From Streptomyces sp. GESEQ-35 (GTDB lineage: Bacteria > Actinomycetota > Actinomycetes > Streptomycetales > Streptomycetaceae): a stretch of 64,000 bases of DNA. The stretch is taken from NCBI RefSeq assembly GCF_017948485.1, contig NZ_JAFFSX010000004.1, positions 372,001-436,000 of the forward strand. Reading direction: 5' to 3'. Shown in pieces: positions 15,870 to 26,229 of this stretch. The notes under the pieces are model-generated. The model did no database searches, had not been told where the DNA came from, and saw nothing but the letters and a program-made list of their open reading frames with translations. The position numbers were made by a program, and so were the translations under genes. Within the stretch, counting starts at the first letter, position 1. Each line of letters opens with the position of its first letter.

Positions 15870-17053
15870 CGCCCCACCCACAGTGGCCGCACGCCACCCT
15901 GGACGTCACCACCCACGAACCCACCCCCTTCCGCCAGTTCGTGCTCAAGGTGCACAGCCGCTGCAACCTCAACTGCTCCTACTGCTACATCTACAGCGGC
16001 CAGGACGCCGGCTGGCGCGATCGCCCGGCCCGTACCGGCGAAGCCACGATGCGCCAGACCGCGATCCGTATCGCCGAACACGTACGCGCACACCACCTGG
16101 ACCGCATCCGCATCGAACTCCACGGCGGCGAACCCCTCCTCACCGGCCCGGCCCCCGTCCTCGCCTATGCGCGCGCCGTGCGCGATGCCGTCCCCTGCCA
16201 GGTCACCGCCACCGTCCAGACCAACGGCACCCGTCTCACCGCCGCCGCCCTGGACCGCCTCTCCGACGCCGGCATCAGGGTCGGCCTGAGCCTCGACGGC
16301 GGACGGGCCGGCCACAACGCACGCCGGGTCGACCACGCCGGCCGCCCCGCCTGGCCCGCCGCCCGGGCGGCCGCGCGACGGCTCGCGGCGCGCCCGGAGT
16401 CGTACGCGGGCGTCCTCTGCACGATCGACCTGCAAGCGGACCCGCTCGACGTCTACCGTTCGCTGCTCGACCTGCATCCGCCCGGCGTCGACTTCCTTCT
16501 CCCGCATGCCAATTGGCGGCATCCACCGCCCGGCCTCGCCCACCGGCGGCCCGGTCGGCACCGGCCGAGCCCCGCCCCGTACGGGGACTGGCTGGCCACC
16601 GTCTTCGACGCCTGGTGGGACGAGGGACGGCTGCGCACGCGGGTACGGCTGTTCCAGGAGATCGCGGCGCTGCTGCTCGGCGCACCGAGCGCGGCCGAGG
16701 CGGTGGGGCTGTCGCCGATGGCTGCCGTCGTGGTGGAGACGGACGGTTCGATCGAGCAGGTCGACTCGCTGAGGTCGGCGTACGCGGGCGCCGCGGAGAC
16801 GGGGCTCGACGTGTTCCGGCACCCGTTCGACCGGGCGCTGCGCCATCCGGGCGTGGTGGCGCGGCAGGTGGGCGAGCGGGCGCTGGCTGCGGCGTGTCTG
16901 AGCTGCCCGGTGGGGAAGGTGTGCGGGGGCGGCAACTATGTGCACCGGTACGCGGCCGGCAGCGGCTTCCGCCACCCCAGCGTGTACTGCGCGGACCTGG
17001 AACAGCTCATACGGCATATCGCCGACCGGCTGGCACGGACGGCTCACGGGTAA
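15866..17053 (+). CDS. fxsB: FxsB-type radical SAM/SPASM peptide maturase
   Basis: A 395-aa radical SAM enzyme that should form a carbon-carbon crosslink (cyclophane) in a short peptide. The ATG at 15866 is chosen because it overlaps the peptide stop and leaves the typical lead-in PFRQFVLKVHSRCN. The [4Fe-4S] motif is CNLNCSYC (Cys33, Cys37, Cys40). ELHGGEPLL near residue 77 is the GGE motif binding SAM. The SPASM region has Cys344, Cys347, Cys353 and Cys375 in CLSCPVGKVCGGGNYVHRY and VYCADLE. These features match FxsB of FxSxx-COOH systems rather than anaerobic sulfatase maturases. Its substrate is presumably the 51-aa peptide encoded immediately upstream. Confidence 0.9.
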   Translation: MTPHPQWPHATLDVTTHEPTPFRQFVLKVHSRCNLNCSYCYIYSGQDAGWRDRPARTGEATMRQTAIRIAEHVRAHHLDRIRIELHGGEPLLTGPAPVLAYARAVRDAVPCQVTATVQTNGTRLTAAALDRLSDAGIRVGLSLDGGRAGHNARRVDHAGRPAWPAARAAARRLAARPESYAGVLCTIDLQADPLDVYRSLLDLHPPGVDFLLPHANWRHPPPGLAHRRPGRHRPSPAPYGDWLATVFDAWWDEGRLRTRVRLFQEIAALLLGAPSAAEAVGLSPMAAVVVETDGSIEQVDSLRSAYAGAAETGLDVFRHPFDRALRHPGVVARQVGERALAAACLSCPVGKVCGGGNYVHRYAAGSGFRHPSVYCADLEQLIRHIADRLARTAHG

Positions 17054-17162
17054 CGGCGAAACACGGCCGGATGGCTCAACCACGCTGCTGTGGAACCGTT
17101 TTGACGCACAATTGAATAACCTGTGCACAGTCGTGGCCAGGTTCAGTTGAGGGGACTGCAAG

Positions 17163-20123
17163 ATGACGGCGGAACTCGAACACGTCACTGTCGTCTTCGC
17201 GGGACAGAGTGAATCCTGGGCCAAGTGGATCGACCACCAGGTCAGGGCCGCCGGCCGGCCCACCACCCTGGTGCGCTGGAACCCGCTGCGCCGCCCGCCA
17301 GCCGACGAGTCGCTGATCGACCTGCTGAGCCCGCCGGGACGGCTTCTGCTGGTGATCGACGACTGGTACGAGCGGATGGGTCAGGTCCGGTTCGACGCCT
17401 GGGCGCATGTCCTGCGCCGCGTGCTGCCGCCCTACCGGGAGCGCATCGCCGCCGTCAGCATCACCGCCCGGCCACTGCCCGAGGCCGTCATCGCGCTGGC
17501 CCCCGTCGAACTGCGGGGCCTCAGGCCCGAGGTGGCCCGCAGCCGTGTGCTGGAGGTTGCGGGAATCCCGGCGCCCGGCACCCTGATCGACCTCCGGCGC
17601 GGCCCCCGCTTCCCGGACGACCCGCCGGAGGTATGGCTGGCCCCCCGGCGCAACCGCCGGTTCATCGGACGCACCGAACTTCTGGGGAAGGTCTACAGCG
17701 CCTTCTCCACGGCCGGCCGCGACGGCGCCGCCGTGGCGCTGCTGGGCCCGGGCGGCTTCGGCAAGTCGCAGCTGGCGCTGGAGTACGTCCACCGGTTCGC
17801 CGGCGAGTACGACATCGTCTGGTGGATCAACGCCGCCCAACGCGTCACCGCACGCCAGCAGTTCGCCGACCTCGCCCCCGAACTGGACCTGCGGGACGCC
17901 GGGGACCTGTCGGCGACCATCAAGGCCGTACGGCAGGAACTCGGCCGGACCCAGCGACCCTGGCTGCTCGTCCTGGACGGGGCCCGCGATCCGGATCAGG
18001 TCCGTGACCTGGTCCCCGACGGGCGCGGTCATGTCCTGGTGACCACTCACCGAAGCGAGTGGGGAGCCCACGCCGACACCATCGCCGTACCGGCCTTCGA
18101 ACGGCGGGAGAGCGTCGCGTTCGTCCGGCGCCGTGCTTCCCGGCTCACCGAGGACCAGGCCGGTCGCCTCGCCGAGGCCGTCGAGGACATGCCCCTGCTG
18201 CTCGACCAGATGGCCGCCTGGCTGGATCTGAACCCCACCGCGTCGGTCGACGAGTACATACGCGACATCCAGGTCGGCAAGCCGGACCGGTTCGGCGTGA
18301 TGGCCTCCGGCGAGTACCCGGAGAGCTTCGAGGTCGCCTGGGCCAAGCTCATCAACACCCTGCGCGAGGGCGCCGAACCGGCCTGGCAGCTGCTCAACCT
18401 GCTGGTCTGCTTCTCGCACGACATGGTGCCGGTACGGCTGCTCCAGACCGCCCGGCACGCCGACCTGCCGCACGAACTGGCCGAGCTGGTCGCCGAGCCC
18501 AGCAGCTGGAACACCGCCCTGCGCAAGCTGTCCGAAATCACCTCCATGCGCATCGAGTACGAGCAGAGCCCGCGCCTGGACACCCAGACCGTCGGCACGC
18601 TCCGCATGCACCGCCTCTTCCACCGCTACGTCCGCTCCGTGCAGGCCCCCGCCGACGCCGAACGCCACTCGGCGGCCGCCCGCAAGGTCCTGGTCTCCGC
18701 CGACCCGCGCGACTCCTCCTCCGCGGGCAACTGGGCGCGCTACGCCGAACTCATCCCGCACCTGGAGCCGTCCGGCGCCCTCACCTCGGCCGACGACGAC
18801 GTGCGCGAGCTGGTCCTCAACTGCATCGAGTACCTGCGGATGCGCGGCGAGTACCAGGACGGCTGGTGGCTGAGCCGCCAGGTCGTGAGGCACTGGCGGG
18901 AGGCCTTCGGCGACAACGACCGGCGGGTGCTCGTCGCCGTCCACCAGCTCGCCAACATGCTGCGCAGGCTCGGCCGCTACAGCGAGGCGGAGGACGTGGG
19001 CCGGGAGATCCTCCAGCGCCTGGACGGCGCCGAGGAAGCCAGGCACATCGAGATGATCCGCGCCAAGGACGGGCTCGGCGGCACCCTGATGGCCCTCGGC
19101 CGGTACACCGAGGCACGCACGCTCTTCGAGGAGGCCGCGGCGAGCGCCGCCGCGCAGCTCGGCGGGGAGAACGTGCCGCGCACTCTCAGCATCCGCAGCA
19201 ACCTCGCCGTCGCCCTCGGCCTCCAGGGCCACTACACCGAGTCGCTCACACTGCACCGCAAGATCTTCGAGGCCCGCGTCGACCTGCTCGACGGCAAGAA
19301 CGCGGCCACGCTCAACTCGGCGCTGCGCACCGCCTGGATGCTGCGGCTGCTCGGCCAGTACCGGGAGGCGCTGGCCATCCAGGGCCACAACTCCCGGGTG
19401 CACAGCCAGGTCCTCGACCGCAGCCATGGCCAGACCATCCTGGCCGAGCACAATCTCGCGCTGTGCTCCCGCCGCGTCGGCGACCTACAGTTCGCGCACA
19501 TCATGATGCGCGGGGTCCGCGAGAAGCTGATCCGCCGGCGCGGCCCGCTGCACCCGGACACGCTGATGGTGTCCTGCGACTTCGCGATGCTGCTGCGTCA
19601 GCTGGACCAGATCCCGCAGGCCAGGGAACTCGCCGAGCTCACCGCCGGGCAGTACGCCAACCAGCTCGGCGACACCCATCCGTACGCCATCGGGGCCCGG
19701 GACAACGTCGCCACCGTCATGCGGGACATGGGCGAGATCCGCGGCGCGCTGGAGCTGTCGCAGCGCACCACGCGGGAGATGGAGGAGCGGGTCGGAAGGG
19801 AACACCCGTGGGCCATCGGCTGCGCGAAGAACGAGGTCGCCGCGCTCGACGCCGTCGGGGAGACCGACGCGGCGGCCGCGCGGGGCCGGGACGCCGCCGA
19901 CCGGGCCGCCCGCACACTGGGCGACGGCCACATCCTCACGATCAGCCTCCGGGCCGGTCTCGCCCTCGACCTCGCGGAGCTGGGGCAGCGCGCGGAGGCG
20001 GACGAACTGCACCGGGAGGCGGTCGAACGGCTCACCATGCTGCTCGGCCCCGATCACCTGCACACCCGGCACATCCTCCAACGGGAGCGGCCGTACTGGG
20101 ACTTCGAGCCGCAACCCATCTGA
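17163..20123 (+). CDS. fxsT: FxsT-type NB-ARC/tetratricopeptide protein
   Basis: A 986-aa STAND-class signalling protein. Residues 1-110 look like a TIR/Toll-like fold (VTVVFAGQSESWAKWIDHQV opens it). The NB-ARC ATPase follows, with Walker A GPGGFGKS (195-202) and Walker B LLVLDGA (268-274). From about 530 to the end there are ten or more TPR units (for example GRYTEARTLFEEAAASAAAQ, GQYREALAIQGHNSRVHSQV). This order is that of FxsT proteins next to fxsB. Such proteins sense a ligand through the repeats and oligomerise; the ligand could be the modified peptide, which is inference. A 109-bp gap after fxsB holds TTGACG (17101-17106) and a palindrome CTGTGCACAG (17121-17130), so it may also have its own promoter. 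GAGGGGA precedes the ATG. Confidence 0.9.
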   Translation: MTAELEHVTVVFAGQSESWAKWIDHQVRAAGRPTTLVRWNPLRRPPADESLIDLLSPPGRLLLVIDDWYERMGQVRFDAWAHVLRRVLPPYRERIAAVSITARPLPEAVIALAPVELRGLRPEVARSRVLEVAGIPAPGTLIDLRRGPRFPDDPPEVWLAPRRNRRFIGRTELLGKVYSAFSTAGRDGAAVALLGPGGFGKSQLALEYVHRFAGEYDIVWWINAAQRVTARQQFADLAPELDLRDAGDLSATIKAVRQELGRTQRPWLLVLDGARDPDQVRDLVPDGRGHVLVTTHRSEWGAHADTIAVPAFERRESVAFVRRRASRLTEDQAGRLAEAVEDMPLLLDQMAAWLDLNPTASVDEYIRDIQVGKPDRFGVMASGEYPESFEVAWAKLINTLREGAEPAWQLLNLLVCFSHDMVPVRLLQTARHADLPHELAELVAEPSSWNTALRKLSEITSMRIEYEQSPRLDTQTVGTLRMHRLFHRYVRSVQAPADAERHSAAARKVLVSADPRDSSSAGNWARYAELIPHLEPSGALTSADDDVRELVLNCIEYLRMRGEYQDGWWLSRQVVRHWREAFGDNDRRVLVAVHQLANMLRRLGRYSEAEDVGREILQRLDGAEEARHIEMIRAKDGLGGTLMALGRYTEARTLFEEAAASAAAQLGGENVPRTLSIRSNLAVALGLQGHYTESLTLHRKIFEARVDLLDGKNAATLNSALRTAWMLRLLGQYREALAIQGHNSRVHSQVLDRSHGQTILAEHNLALCSRRVGDLQFAHIMMRGVREKLIRRRGPLHPDTLMVSCDFAMLLRQLDQIPQARELAELTAGQYANQLGDTHPYAIGARDNVATVMRDMGEIRGALELSQRTTREMEERVGREHPWAIGCAKNEVAALDAVGETDAAAARGRDAADRAARTLGDGHILTISLRAGLALDLAELGQRAEADELHREAVERLTMLLGPDHLHTRHILQRERPYWDFEPQPI

Positions 20124-20128
20124 CGGAG

Positions 20129-20166
20129 CAGGGCCCGGTACCGGAGCAGTCCGGTACCGGGCCCTG
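20129..20166. terminator. Perfect 17-bp bidirectional terminator
   Basis: CAGGGCCCGGTACCGGA and its exact complement flank a 4-nt loop (GCAG). It lies between the convergent fxsT and kgd genes and serves both. Confidence 0.85.
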
Positions 20167-20180
20167 TTGCGAGGTGAGGC

Positions 20181-23100
20181 TCAGGCGTCGAACACCTCAC
20201 GCACCAGCTGCTCCTGCTCGGCCTGGTGCCGCTTGGCGGAGCCGACTGCCGGGGACGAGCCGTGCGGGCGGGAGATGCGCCGCAGCCGCTCGCCGTGCGG
20301 GACGTCGGCGCCGACCGCCAGATCCAGGTGGTCGATCAGGTTGAGGGCGATGAACGGCCAGGCACCCTGGTTCGCCGGCTCCTCCTGGGCCCACAGGTAC
20401 TTCTCGGCGTTCGGGTACTTGGCGATCTCCGCCTGGAGCTCCGCACCCGGGAGGGGGTACAGGCGCTCGACGCGGATGATCGCGATGTCCGTGGCGCCGC
20501 GCTTGGTGCGCTCGGCCTCCAGGTCGTAGTACAGCTTGCCCGCCACGAAGACGACCTTGCGGACGGCGGCCGCGTCGACCGTCGAGTCGCCGATGACCGG
20601 GCGGAACTGACCCGACGTGAACTCCTCCGCCTTCGACGCGGCGGCCTTCAAGCGCAGCATCGACTTCGGGGTGAAGACCACCAGCGGCTTGTGGTGCGGG
20701 TTGTGCACCTGCCACCGCAGGAGGTGGAAGTAGTTCGACGGGAGGGTCGGCATGGCGACCGTCATGTTGTTCTGGGCGCAGAGCTGGAGGAAGCGCTCGA
20801 CGCGGGCCGAGGAGTGGTCCGGGCCCTGGCCCTCGTAGCCGTGGGGGAGCAGGAGCGTGACGCCGCTCGTCTGGCCCCACTTCTGCTCGGACGCCGAGAT
20901 GTACTCGTCGACCACCGTCTGCGCGCCGTTGACGAAGTCGCCGAACTGCGCCTCCCACATCACGAGCGCGTCGGGGCGGGCCAGCGAGTAGCCGTACTCG
21001 AAGCCCATGACCGCGTACTCGGACAGCAGGGAGTTGTAGACGTTGTAGCGGGCCTGCTCGTCGGCGAGGTACTGGAGCGGGGTGTACTCCTCGCCCGTGT
21101 CGCGGCCGATGAGGACCGCGTGGCGCTGGCCGAAGGTGCCCCGCTGGGAGTCCTGGCCGGACAGCCGGACCGGGGTGCCCTCCAGGAGGAGGGAGCCGAC
21201 CGCCAGGGTCTCGCCCATGCCCCAGTCGATGGTGCCGTCCTCGACCATGGCCGCCCGGCGCTGCAACTGCGGCAGCAGACGCGGGTGTACGTGGAAGGAG
21301 TCGGGGATGTTGACCTGGGACTCGGCGATCCGCTTCACGACCTCCGTGGAGATCGCGGTGTTCACGGCGACCGGGAACTCCGCCTGCGGGTCCGAGACCG
21401 GGCCCGCGCTCGGCTGGGCGGTGACGGCCTCGCGGACCTCCGTGAAGACCTTCTCCAGCTGGCCCTGGTAGTCCTGGAGGGCCTGCTCGGCCTCTTCCAG
21501 GGTGATGTCGCCGCGACCGATGAGGGACTCGGTGTAGAGCTTGCGCACCGAGCGCTTCTTGTCGATCAGGTCGTACATCAGGGGCTGGGTGAAGGCCGGG
21601 TTGTCCGACTCGTTGTGACCGCGGCGGCGGTAGCAGATGAGGTCGATCACCACGTCCTTGTTGAACGCCTGGCGGAACTCGAAGGCCAGACGGGCGACGC
21701 GGACGACGGCCTCGGGGTCGTCGCCGTTCACGTGGAAGATCGGGGCCTCGATCATGCGGGCCACGTCCGTGGCGTACATCGAGGAGCGCGACGACTCGGG
21801 AGCCGCCGTGAAGCCGACCTGGTTGTTGATGACGATGTGGACCGTGCCGCCGGTGCGGTAGCCCCGCAGCTGCGACATGTTCAGGGTCTCGGCCACCACG
21901 CCCTGGCCCGCGAAGGCGGCGTCGCCGTGCAGGGCGACCGGCAGGACGGTGAAGTCCGTGCCGCCCTTGTTGATGACGTCCTGCTTGGCGCGGGCGATGC
22001 CCTCGATGATCGGGTCGACCGTCTCCAGGTGGGACGGGTTGGCGGCCAGCGAGACCTTGATCTGCTCGCCGTCCAGGCCGGTGAAGGTGCCCTCGGCGCC
22101 CAGGTGGTACTTCACGTCGCCGGAGCCGTGCATCGACTTCGGGTCGAGGTTGCCCTCGAACTCGCGGAAGATCTGGGCGTACGACTTGCCGACGATGTTC
22201 GCGAGAACGTTCAGCCGGCCGCGGTGGGCCATGCCGATGACGACCTCGTCCAGGCGGGACTCGGCGGCCGAGTCCAGCACCGCGTCGAGCAGCGGGATGA
22301 CCGACTCGCCGCCTTCGAGGGAGAAGCGCTTCTGGCCGACGTACTTCGTCTGGAGGAAGGTCTCGAAGGCCTCGGCGGCGTTCAGCCGGCGCAGGATGCG
22401 CAGCTGCTCCTCGCGCTCGGGCTTGGTGTGCGCGCGCTCGATGCGGTCCTGGATCCACTTGCGCTGCTTGGGGTCCTGGATGTGCATGAACTCGATGCCG
22501 GTGGTGCGGCAGTACGAGTCGCGCAGCACGCCGAGGATGTCGCGCAGCTTCATGAGGGACTTGCCGGCGAAGCCGCCGACCGCGAACTCGCGCTCCAGGT
22601 CCCACAGGGTGAGCCCGTGCTCGGTGATGTCCAGGTCGGGGTGCTTGCGCTGGCGGTACTCCAGCGGGTCGGTGTCGGCCATGACGTGGCCGCGGACCCG
22701 GTAGGAGTGGATCAGCTCGAAGACGCGGGCGGCCTTGGTGACGTCGTCGTCGTGGCTGGCGTCGATGTCCTTGAGCCAGCGGACCGGCTCGTAGGGGATA
22801 CGCAGCGACTCGAAGATCTCGTCGTAGAAGCTGCCCTCGCCGAGGAGGAAGTTCGCGACGATGCGGAGGAACTCGCCGGAGGCGGCGCCCTGGATGACCC
22901 GGTGGTCGTAGGTCGACGTGAGCGTCATGACCTTCGAGATGCCGAGCTTGTTCAGGGTGTCCTGGGACGTGCCCTGGAACTCCGCCGGGTAGTCCATGGA
23001 GCCGACGCCCATGATGACCGACTGGCCGGGCATCAGGCGCGGGACGGAGTGGACGGTGCCGAGGCCGCCGGGGTTGGTCAGGGAGACCGTGACACCGGAG

Positions 23101-23981
23101 AAGTCGTCCATCGTCAGCTTGCCGTCACGGGCGCGGCGGACGATGTCCTCGTAGGCCTGCCAGAACTCGAAGAAGTTCAGCGTCTCGGCCTTCTTGATGC
23201 CCGCGACGACCAGCTGACGGTCGCCGTTGGGCTTCACCAGGTCGATGGCGAGGCCGAAGTTGATGTGCGCCGGCTTGACCAGGGTCGGCTTGCCGTCCTT
23301 CTCCGCGAAGGAGTAGTTCATCGACGGCATGGCCTTGATGGCCTGCACCATCGCGTAGCCGATGAGGTGGGTGAAGGAGATCTTCCCGCCCCGGGCGCGC
23401 TTCAGGTGGTTGTTGATGACGATGCGGTTGTCGAACAGCAGCTTCACCGGGACCGCGCGCACGGACGTGGCCGTGGGCAGCTCCAGCGAGGCGTTCATGT
23501 TCTTGGCGACCGCGGCGGACGGGCCGCGCAGCGTCACGAACTCCGGGCCGTCGGGGGCCTGGGCGGCGGGCTCGGCCTTGGCCTGCGGCGCGGCGGCCGC
23601 GGGCTTGGCGGGCGCCTTCGCCGGGGCGGGGGCCGCCGCGGCGGGCTTCGGGGTCGCGGGCGCCGGAGCCGGGACAGCCGGGGCGGCGGGTGCGGCCGGA
23701 GCCTGTGCGGCCGGCGCGGCGGCTGCCGGCTGAGCCGTGGTGGTGGTTCCCGCGGCCCCCGCGGCCGCGGTACCCGCCGGAGCCGACGGGGCAGCGGCCC
23801 CGGGCTTGTAGTCGGCGAAGAAGTCCCACCAGGCGCGGTCTACAGAATTCGGGTCCTGGAGGTACTGCTGATAGATCTCGTCGACGAGCCACTCGTTCGG
23901 CCCGAACGCGGCCGCGGGGTTCTTCCCCGCTTGGTCTGCGTCGGTCGAGATGCTCGAGTTACTGGGGGACTGTGGCGACAC
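20181..23981 (-). CDS. kgd: Multifunctional 2-oxoglutarate decarboxylase/dehydrogenase E1 (Kgd/SucA)
   Basis: Actinobacterial E1 of the 2-oxoglutarate dehydrogenase complex (about 1266 aa), which carries its own succinyltransferase-like domain. Order: a short N-terminal helix ([20 protein letters not shown]), a 90-residue Ala/Pro/Lys linker, an E2-type acyltransferase domain with the catalytic YDHRVIQGA, then the thiamine-diphosphate E1 ([51 protein letters not shown]). It oxidatively decarboxylates 2-oxoglutarate in the TCA cycle. I chose the GTG at 23981 (SPQSPSNSS follows) because it begins the family N-terminus; an in-frame GTG at 24008 adds nine residues but has no ribosome site. Activity is probably controlled by a GarA-type FHA protein, as in mycobacteria. 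Confidence 0.95.
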   Translation of the reverse strand: MSPQSPSNSSISTDADQAGKNPAAAFGPNEWLVDEIYQQYLQDPNSVDRAWWDFFADYKPGAAAPSAPAGTAAAGAAGTTTTAQPAAAAPAAQAPAAPAAPAVPAPAPATPKPAAAAPAPAKAPAKPAAAAPQAKAEPAAQAPDGPEFVTLRGPSAAVAKNMNASLELPTATSVRAVPVKLLFDNRIVINNHLKRARGGKISFTHLIGYAMVQAIKAMPSMNYSFAEKDGKPTLVKPAHINFGLAIDLVKPNGDRQLVVAGIKKAETLNFFEFWQAYEDIVRRARDGKLTMDDFSGVTVSLTNPGGLGTVHSVPRLMPGQSVIMGVGSMDYPAEFQGTSQDTLNKLGISKVMTLTSTYDHRVIQGAASGEFLRIVANFLLGEGSFYDEIFESLRIPYEPVRWLKDIDASHDDDVTKAARVFELIHSYRVRGHVMADTDPLEYRQRKHPDLDITEHGLTLWDLEREFAVGGFAGKSLMKLRDILGVLRDSYCRTTGIEFMHIQDPKQRKWIQDRIERAHTKPEREEQLRILRRLNAAEAFETFLQTKYVGQKRFSLEGGESVIPLLDAVLDSAAESRLDEVVIGMAHRGRLNVLANIVGKSYAQIFREFEGNLDPKSMHGSGDVKYHLGAEGTFTGLDGEQIKVSLAANPSHLETVDPIIEGIARAKQDVINKGGTDFTVLPVALHGDAAFAGQGVVAETLNMSQLRGYRTGGTVHIVINNQVGFTAAPESSRSSMYATDVARMIEAPIFHVNGDDPEAVVRVARLAFEFRQAFNKDVVIDLICYRRRGHNESDNPAFTQPLMYDLIDKKRSVRKLYTESLIGRGDITLEEAEQALQDYQGQLEKVFTEVREAVTAQPSAGPVSDPQAEFPVAVNTAISTEVVKRIAESQVNIPDSFHVHPRLLPQLQRRAAMVEDGTIDWGMGETLAVGSLLLEGTPVRLSGQDSQRGTFGQRHAVLIGRDTGEEYTPLQYLADEQARYNVYNSLLSEYAVMGFEYGYSLARPDALVMWEAQFGDFVNGAQTVVDEYISASEQKWGQTSGVTLLLPHGYEGQGPDHSSARVERFLQLCAQNNMTVAMPTLPSNYFHLLRWQVHNPHHKPLVVFTPKSMLRLKAAASKAEEFTSGQFRPVIGDSTVDAAAVRKVVFVAGKLYYDLEAERTKRGATDIAIIRVERLYPLPGAELQAEIAKYPNAEKYLWAQEEPANQGAWPFIALNLIDHLDLAVGADVPHGERLRRISRPHGSSPAVGSAKRHQAEQEQLVREVFDA

Positions 23982-24031
23982 GGCGGCAACCGCCCTCTTC
24001 CGCTTCACAAGGTGATGGACAGCGGGAATTA

Positions 24032-24061
24032 AGGCTACGCCCCCGTGGGCGGGAAGGTCAG
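24032..24061 (-). promoter_or_regulatory. Candidate kgd promoter
   Basis: On the minus strand CTGACC (24056-24061) and TAGCCT (24032-24037) are 18 bp apart, the -10 box lying about 50 bp before the chosen start. The rest of the 280-bp gap up to the kinase stop shows no gene. Confidence 0.4.
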
Positions 24062-24261
24062 TCCGGGCCTGCTCATCGTCGTGTAAGTCACATTGAACCG
24101 CGTGTTTCGGGGGTGGAAATGGCGGGAAACAAGCGTGGTTCCGGCGTGGAAGGGATGGCTCGATCCAGACCCGGCGCGATCAAAGCGCGGGCCTGTGCCT
24201 GATCACACGTGTCCATCAGCCGGACCGACGTGGATCTTGGCGCTCCGCTTCGAACTTTACG

Positions 24262-25368
24262 TCAACTTGGCATGGATGGCTCGCCCGGAAGGGTGATCAG
24301 GATCCGGCACCCGCGCTCGGATTCGGCCACCCCGATCCTGCCGCCGTGCAGATCCACCGCCCAGCGGGCGATCGCCAGGCCCAGCCCCGTGCCGCCGTCG
24401 CTGCCGGGGCCGTGCGGGCGGTTGACGGCTCCCCGGTTGAACCGCTCGAACACGCGGTGCCACTCCGACCTGGGGATACCGGGCCCCTCGTCGAGAACCT
24501 CCAGCTCCAGCGACTCGGGGTAGTTCCCGCGCCGGGCCTTCACGGTCACCCGGCCGTGCGGCGGGCTGTGCTTGACCGCGTTGTCGATCAGGTTGGCGAC
24601 GACCTGGTGGATCCGCTCGGGGTCCGCGTGCGCGGTCAGCTCCGGCGGGGACACGTCGAGGTGCAGATGGACGTCCGTACGGGTGTGGCTGCCGGATCCG
24701 GAAGCGATGCCCGCGCGGGCCGAGGAGACCATGTTGGCTTCCTTCAGCACGCCCGACAGGTACGGCCACACCTCGAAGCGCCGCTTCTTCAGCGGTACGA
24801 CGCCGTTGTCGAGGCGGGAGAGGTCGAGCAGGGTCTCGACCAGCCGGCCGAGCCGCTCCGTCTGCTTCAGGGCCGTTCGCATCGTCTCGGGGTCGGCCTT
24901 GGTGACGCCGTCGACGATGTTCTCCAGGACCGCGCGCAGGCCCGCGATGGGTGTGCGCAGCTCGTGCGAGACGTTCGCCACCAGCTCCTTGCGCTGGCGT
25001 TCCTGCTCCTCCAGCTCGTCGGCCATGACATTGATCGTCTCGGCCAGGTCGCCCAGCTCGTCACGCCGGTTGTCGCGCACCCGGCGCGTGTAGTCGCCCT
25101 GCGCGATCGACCGGGCCACCGCGTTCATCTCGTCCAGCGGCGCGGTGAGCGAGTGCGCCACGAACTGCGTAATGAGAAGTGTGGCGATCATCGAGAAGAC
25201 CGTGATGAAGCGCAGCTCCGTCTCGGTGCGCATCGCGATCATCATCAGGCCGGTGGTGATCAGGACCGAAATGACGACGAGCGCACCGAGCTTGGTCTTG
25301 ATCGAGAACGGACTCAGTCCGCCCCAGGGCTCCCCGGGGCCTCTCCGCGGGGCCGGCCCGTCACTCAT
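24262..25368 (-). CDS. Two-component sensor histidine kinase
   Basis: A 368-aa membrane histidine kinase. Two adjacent hydrophobic segments (about 27-46 and 54-74) leave almost no extracytoplasmic loop, so it probably senses a membrane or cytosolic signal. HAMP follows (LTAPLDEMNAVARSIAQGDY), then the H-box NVSHELRTP with His135, the N-box NLIDNAVKHS and G-boxes DEGPGIP and GGTGLGLAIARW. The ATG overlaps the regulator stop (ATGA), which decides the start over an upstream in-frame one. It partners the regulator encoded immediately before it. The position just upstream of kgd is suggestive of metabolic sensing but not proof. Confidence 0.93.
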   Translation of the reverse strand: MSDGPAPRRGPGEPWGGLSPFSIKTKLGALVVISVLITTGLMMIAMRTETELRFITVFSMIATLLITQFVAHSLTAPLDEMNAVARSIAQGDYTRRVRDNRRDELGDLAETINVMADELEEQERQRKELVANVSHELRTPIAGLRAVLENIVDGVTKADPETMRTALKQTERLGRLVETLLDLSRLDNGVVPLKKRRFEVWPYLSGVLKEANMVSSARAGIASGSGSHTRTDVHLHLDVSPPELTAHADPERIHQVVANLIDNAVKHSPPHGRVTVKARRGNYPESLELEVLDEGPGIPRSEWHRVFERFNRGAVNRPHGPGSDGGTGLGLAIARWAVDLHGGRIGVAESERGCRILITLPGEPSMPS

Positions 25369-26105
25369 GGCGTCGGCGTCTCCAGCGCATAGCCCACGCC
25401 GTGCACCGTACGGATCCGCTCGGCGCCGATCTTCCGCCGCAGCGCCTTGATGTGGCTGTCGACGGTCCGGGTGCCGGAGGCGTCCGCCCAGTCCCACACC
25501 TCGGCGAGCAACTGCTCGCGGGAGAGCACCGCGCGCGGCGTGTTCGCCAGGCAGACGAGGAGGTCGAACTCGGTGGGCGTGAGGTGCACGTCCTCCGACC
25601 TGACCCGCACCCGGCGCTGCGCGTGGTCGATCTCCAGCTCGCCGAGCCGCAGGATGCCGCTGCGCGGCGTGGAGGCGGCGATCGCGGCCCGCTCCACCCG
25701 GCGCAGCAGCACGTGCACCCGTGCGGCCAGCTCACGCATCGAGAACGGCTTGGTCATGTAGTCGTCGGCACCGACGCCGAGCCCGACCAGCATGTCCGTC
25801 TCGTCGTCACGAGCCGTGAGCATCATGACCGGCACCGGCCGCTGGGCCTGCACGCGCCGGCAGACCTCCAGGCCGTCGAAGCCCGGCAGCATGATGTCGA
25901 GGATCAGCAGGTCGGGCTGCCATGCCTCGGCCGTGTCGACGGCGGCCGGGCCGTCGCCCGCTGTCTGTACAAGAAACCCTTCGGCACGCAGGCGGGTGGC
26001 GATGGCGTCCACGATCGTGGGGTCGTCCTCGACCACCAGCACCCGGCGCTGTGCGCCCGGGGTGGCCGTTGCCGTGCCGTTGTGGGAGGTGTGTGTCTGC
26101 TCCAT
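25365..26105 (-). CDS. OmpR/PhoB-family response regulator
   Basis: A 246-aa regulator. The receiver domain (about 21-135) has the acidic pair in VVEDDP, phosphoacceptor Asp70 in LLILDIMLPG, the Thr in MLTARDD and the Lys in MTKPFSMREL. The winged-helix output (about 150-243) ends with the typical RTVDSHIKALRRKIG and TVHGVGYAL. The ATG at 26105 follows AGGGGCGGGCG and starts a protein of normal length; a much longer in-frame extension lacks support. It is first in the operon with the kinase. Targets are unknown. Confidence 0.94.
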   Translation of the reverse strand: MEQTHTSHNGTATATPGAQRRVLVVEDDPTIVDAIATRLRAEGFLVQTAGDGPAAVDTAEAWQPDLLILDIMLPGFDGLEVCRRVQAQRPVPVMMLTARDDETDMLVGLGVGADDYMTKPFSMRELAARVHVLLRRVERAAIAASTPRSGILRLGELEIDHAQRRVRVRSEDVHLTPTEFDLLVCLANTPRAVLSREQLLAEVWDWADASGTRTVDSHIKALRRKIGAERIRTVHGVGYALETPTP

Positions 26106-26229
26106 CGCCCGCCCCTGAAGTTGCTTTCCGGAATCCGTGGGGTGATCCCTTATGACTGCGCATGTCTGCGATTGACGCTTGAATGATCGGCGCCAGGGAA
26201 GCAGAGTACGGGGAGTCACCGACCATTTG

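Noticed and set aside
15866..17053. Reading the radical SAM protein as an anaerobic sulfatase maturase for the sulfatase at 27941
   Set aside because: The SPASM layout, locus context and coupled peptide gene fit FxsB; the sulfatase is 11 kb away on the other strand.
17101..17131. Promoter upstream of fxsT (TTGACG with a -10 box)
   Set aside because: No convincing -10 hexamer at 16-18 bp; mentioned only as a possibility in the gene entry.
17076..19451. 791-codon minus-strand open frame opposite fxsT
   Set aside because: Shadow of the NB-ARC/TPR gene, which has clear motifs on the plus strand.
20226..24032. Very long plus-strand open frame (1268 codons) opposite kgd
   Set aside because: Mirror of the high-GC coding frame of Kgd; low complexity, Val/Asp/Gly-rich, no family features and no ribosome site.
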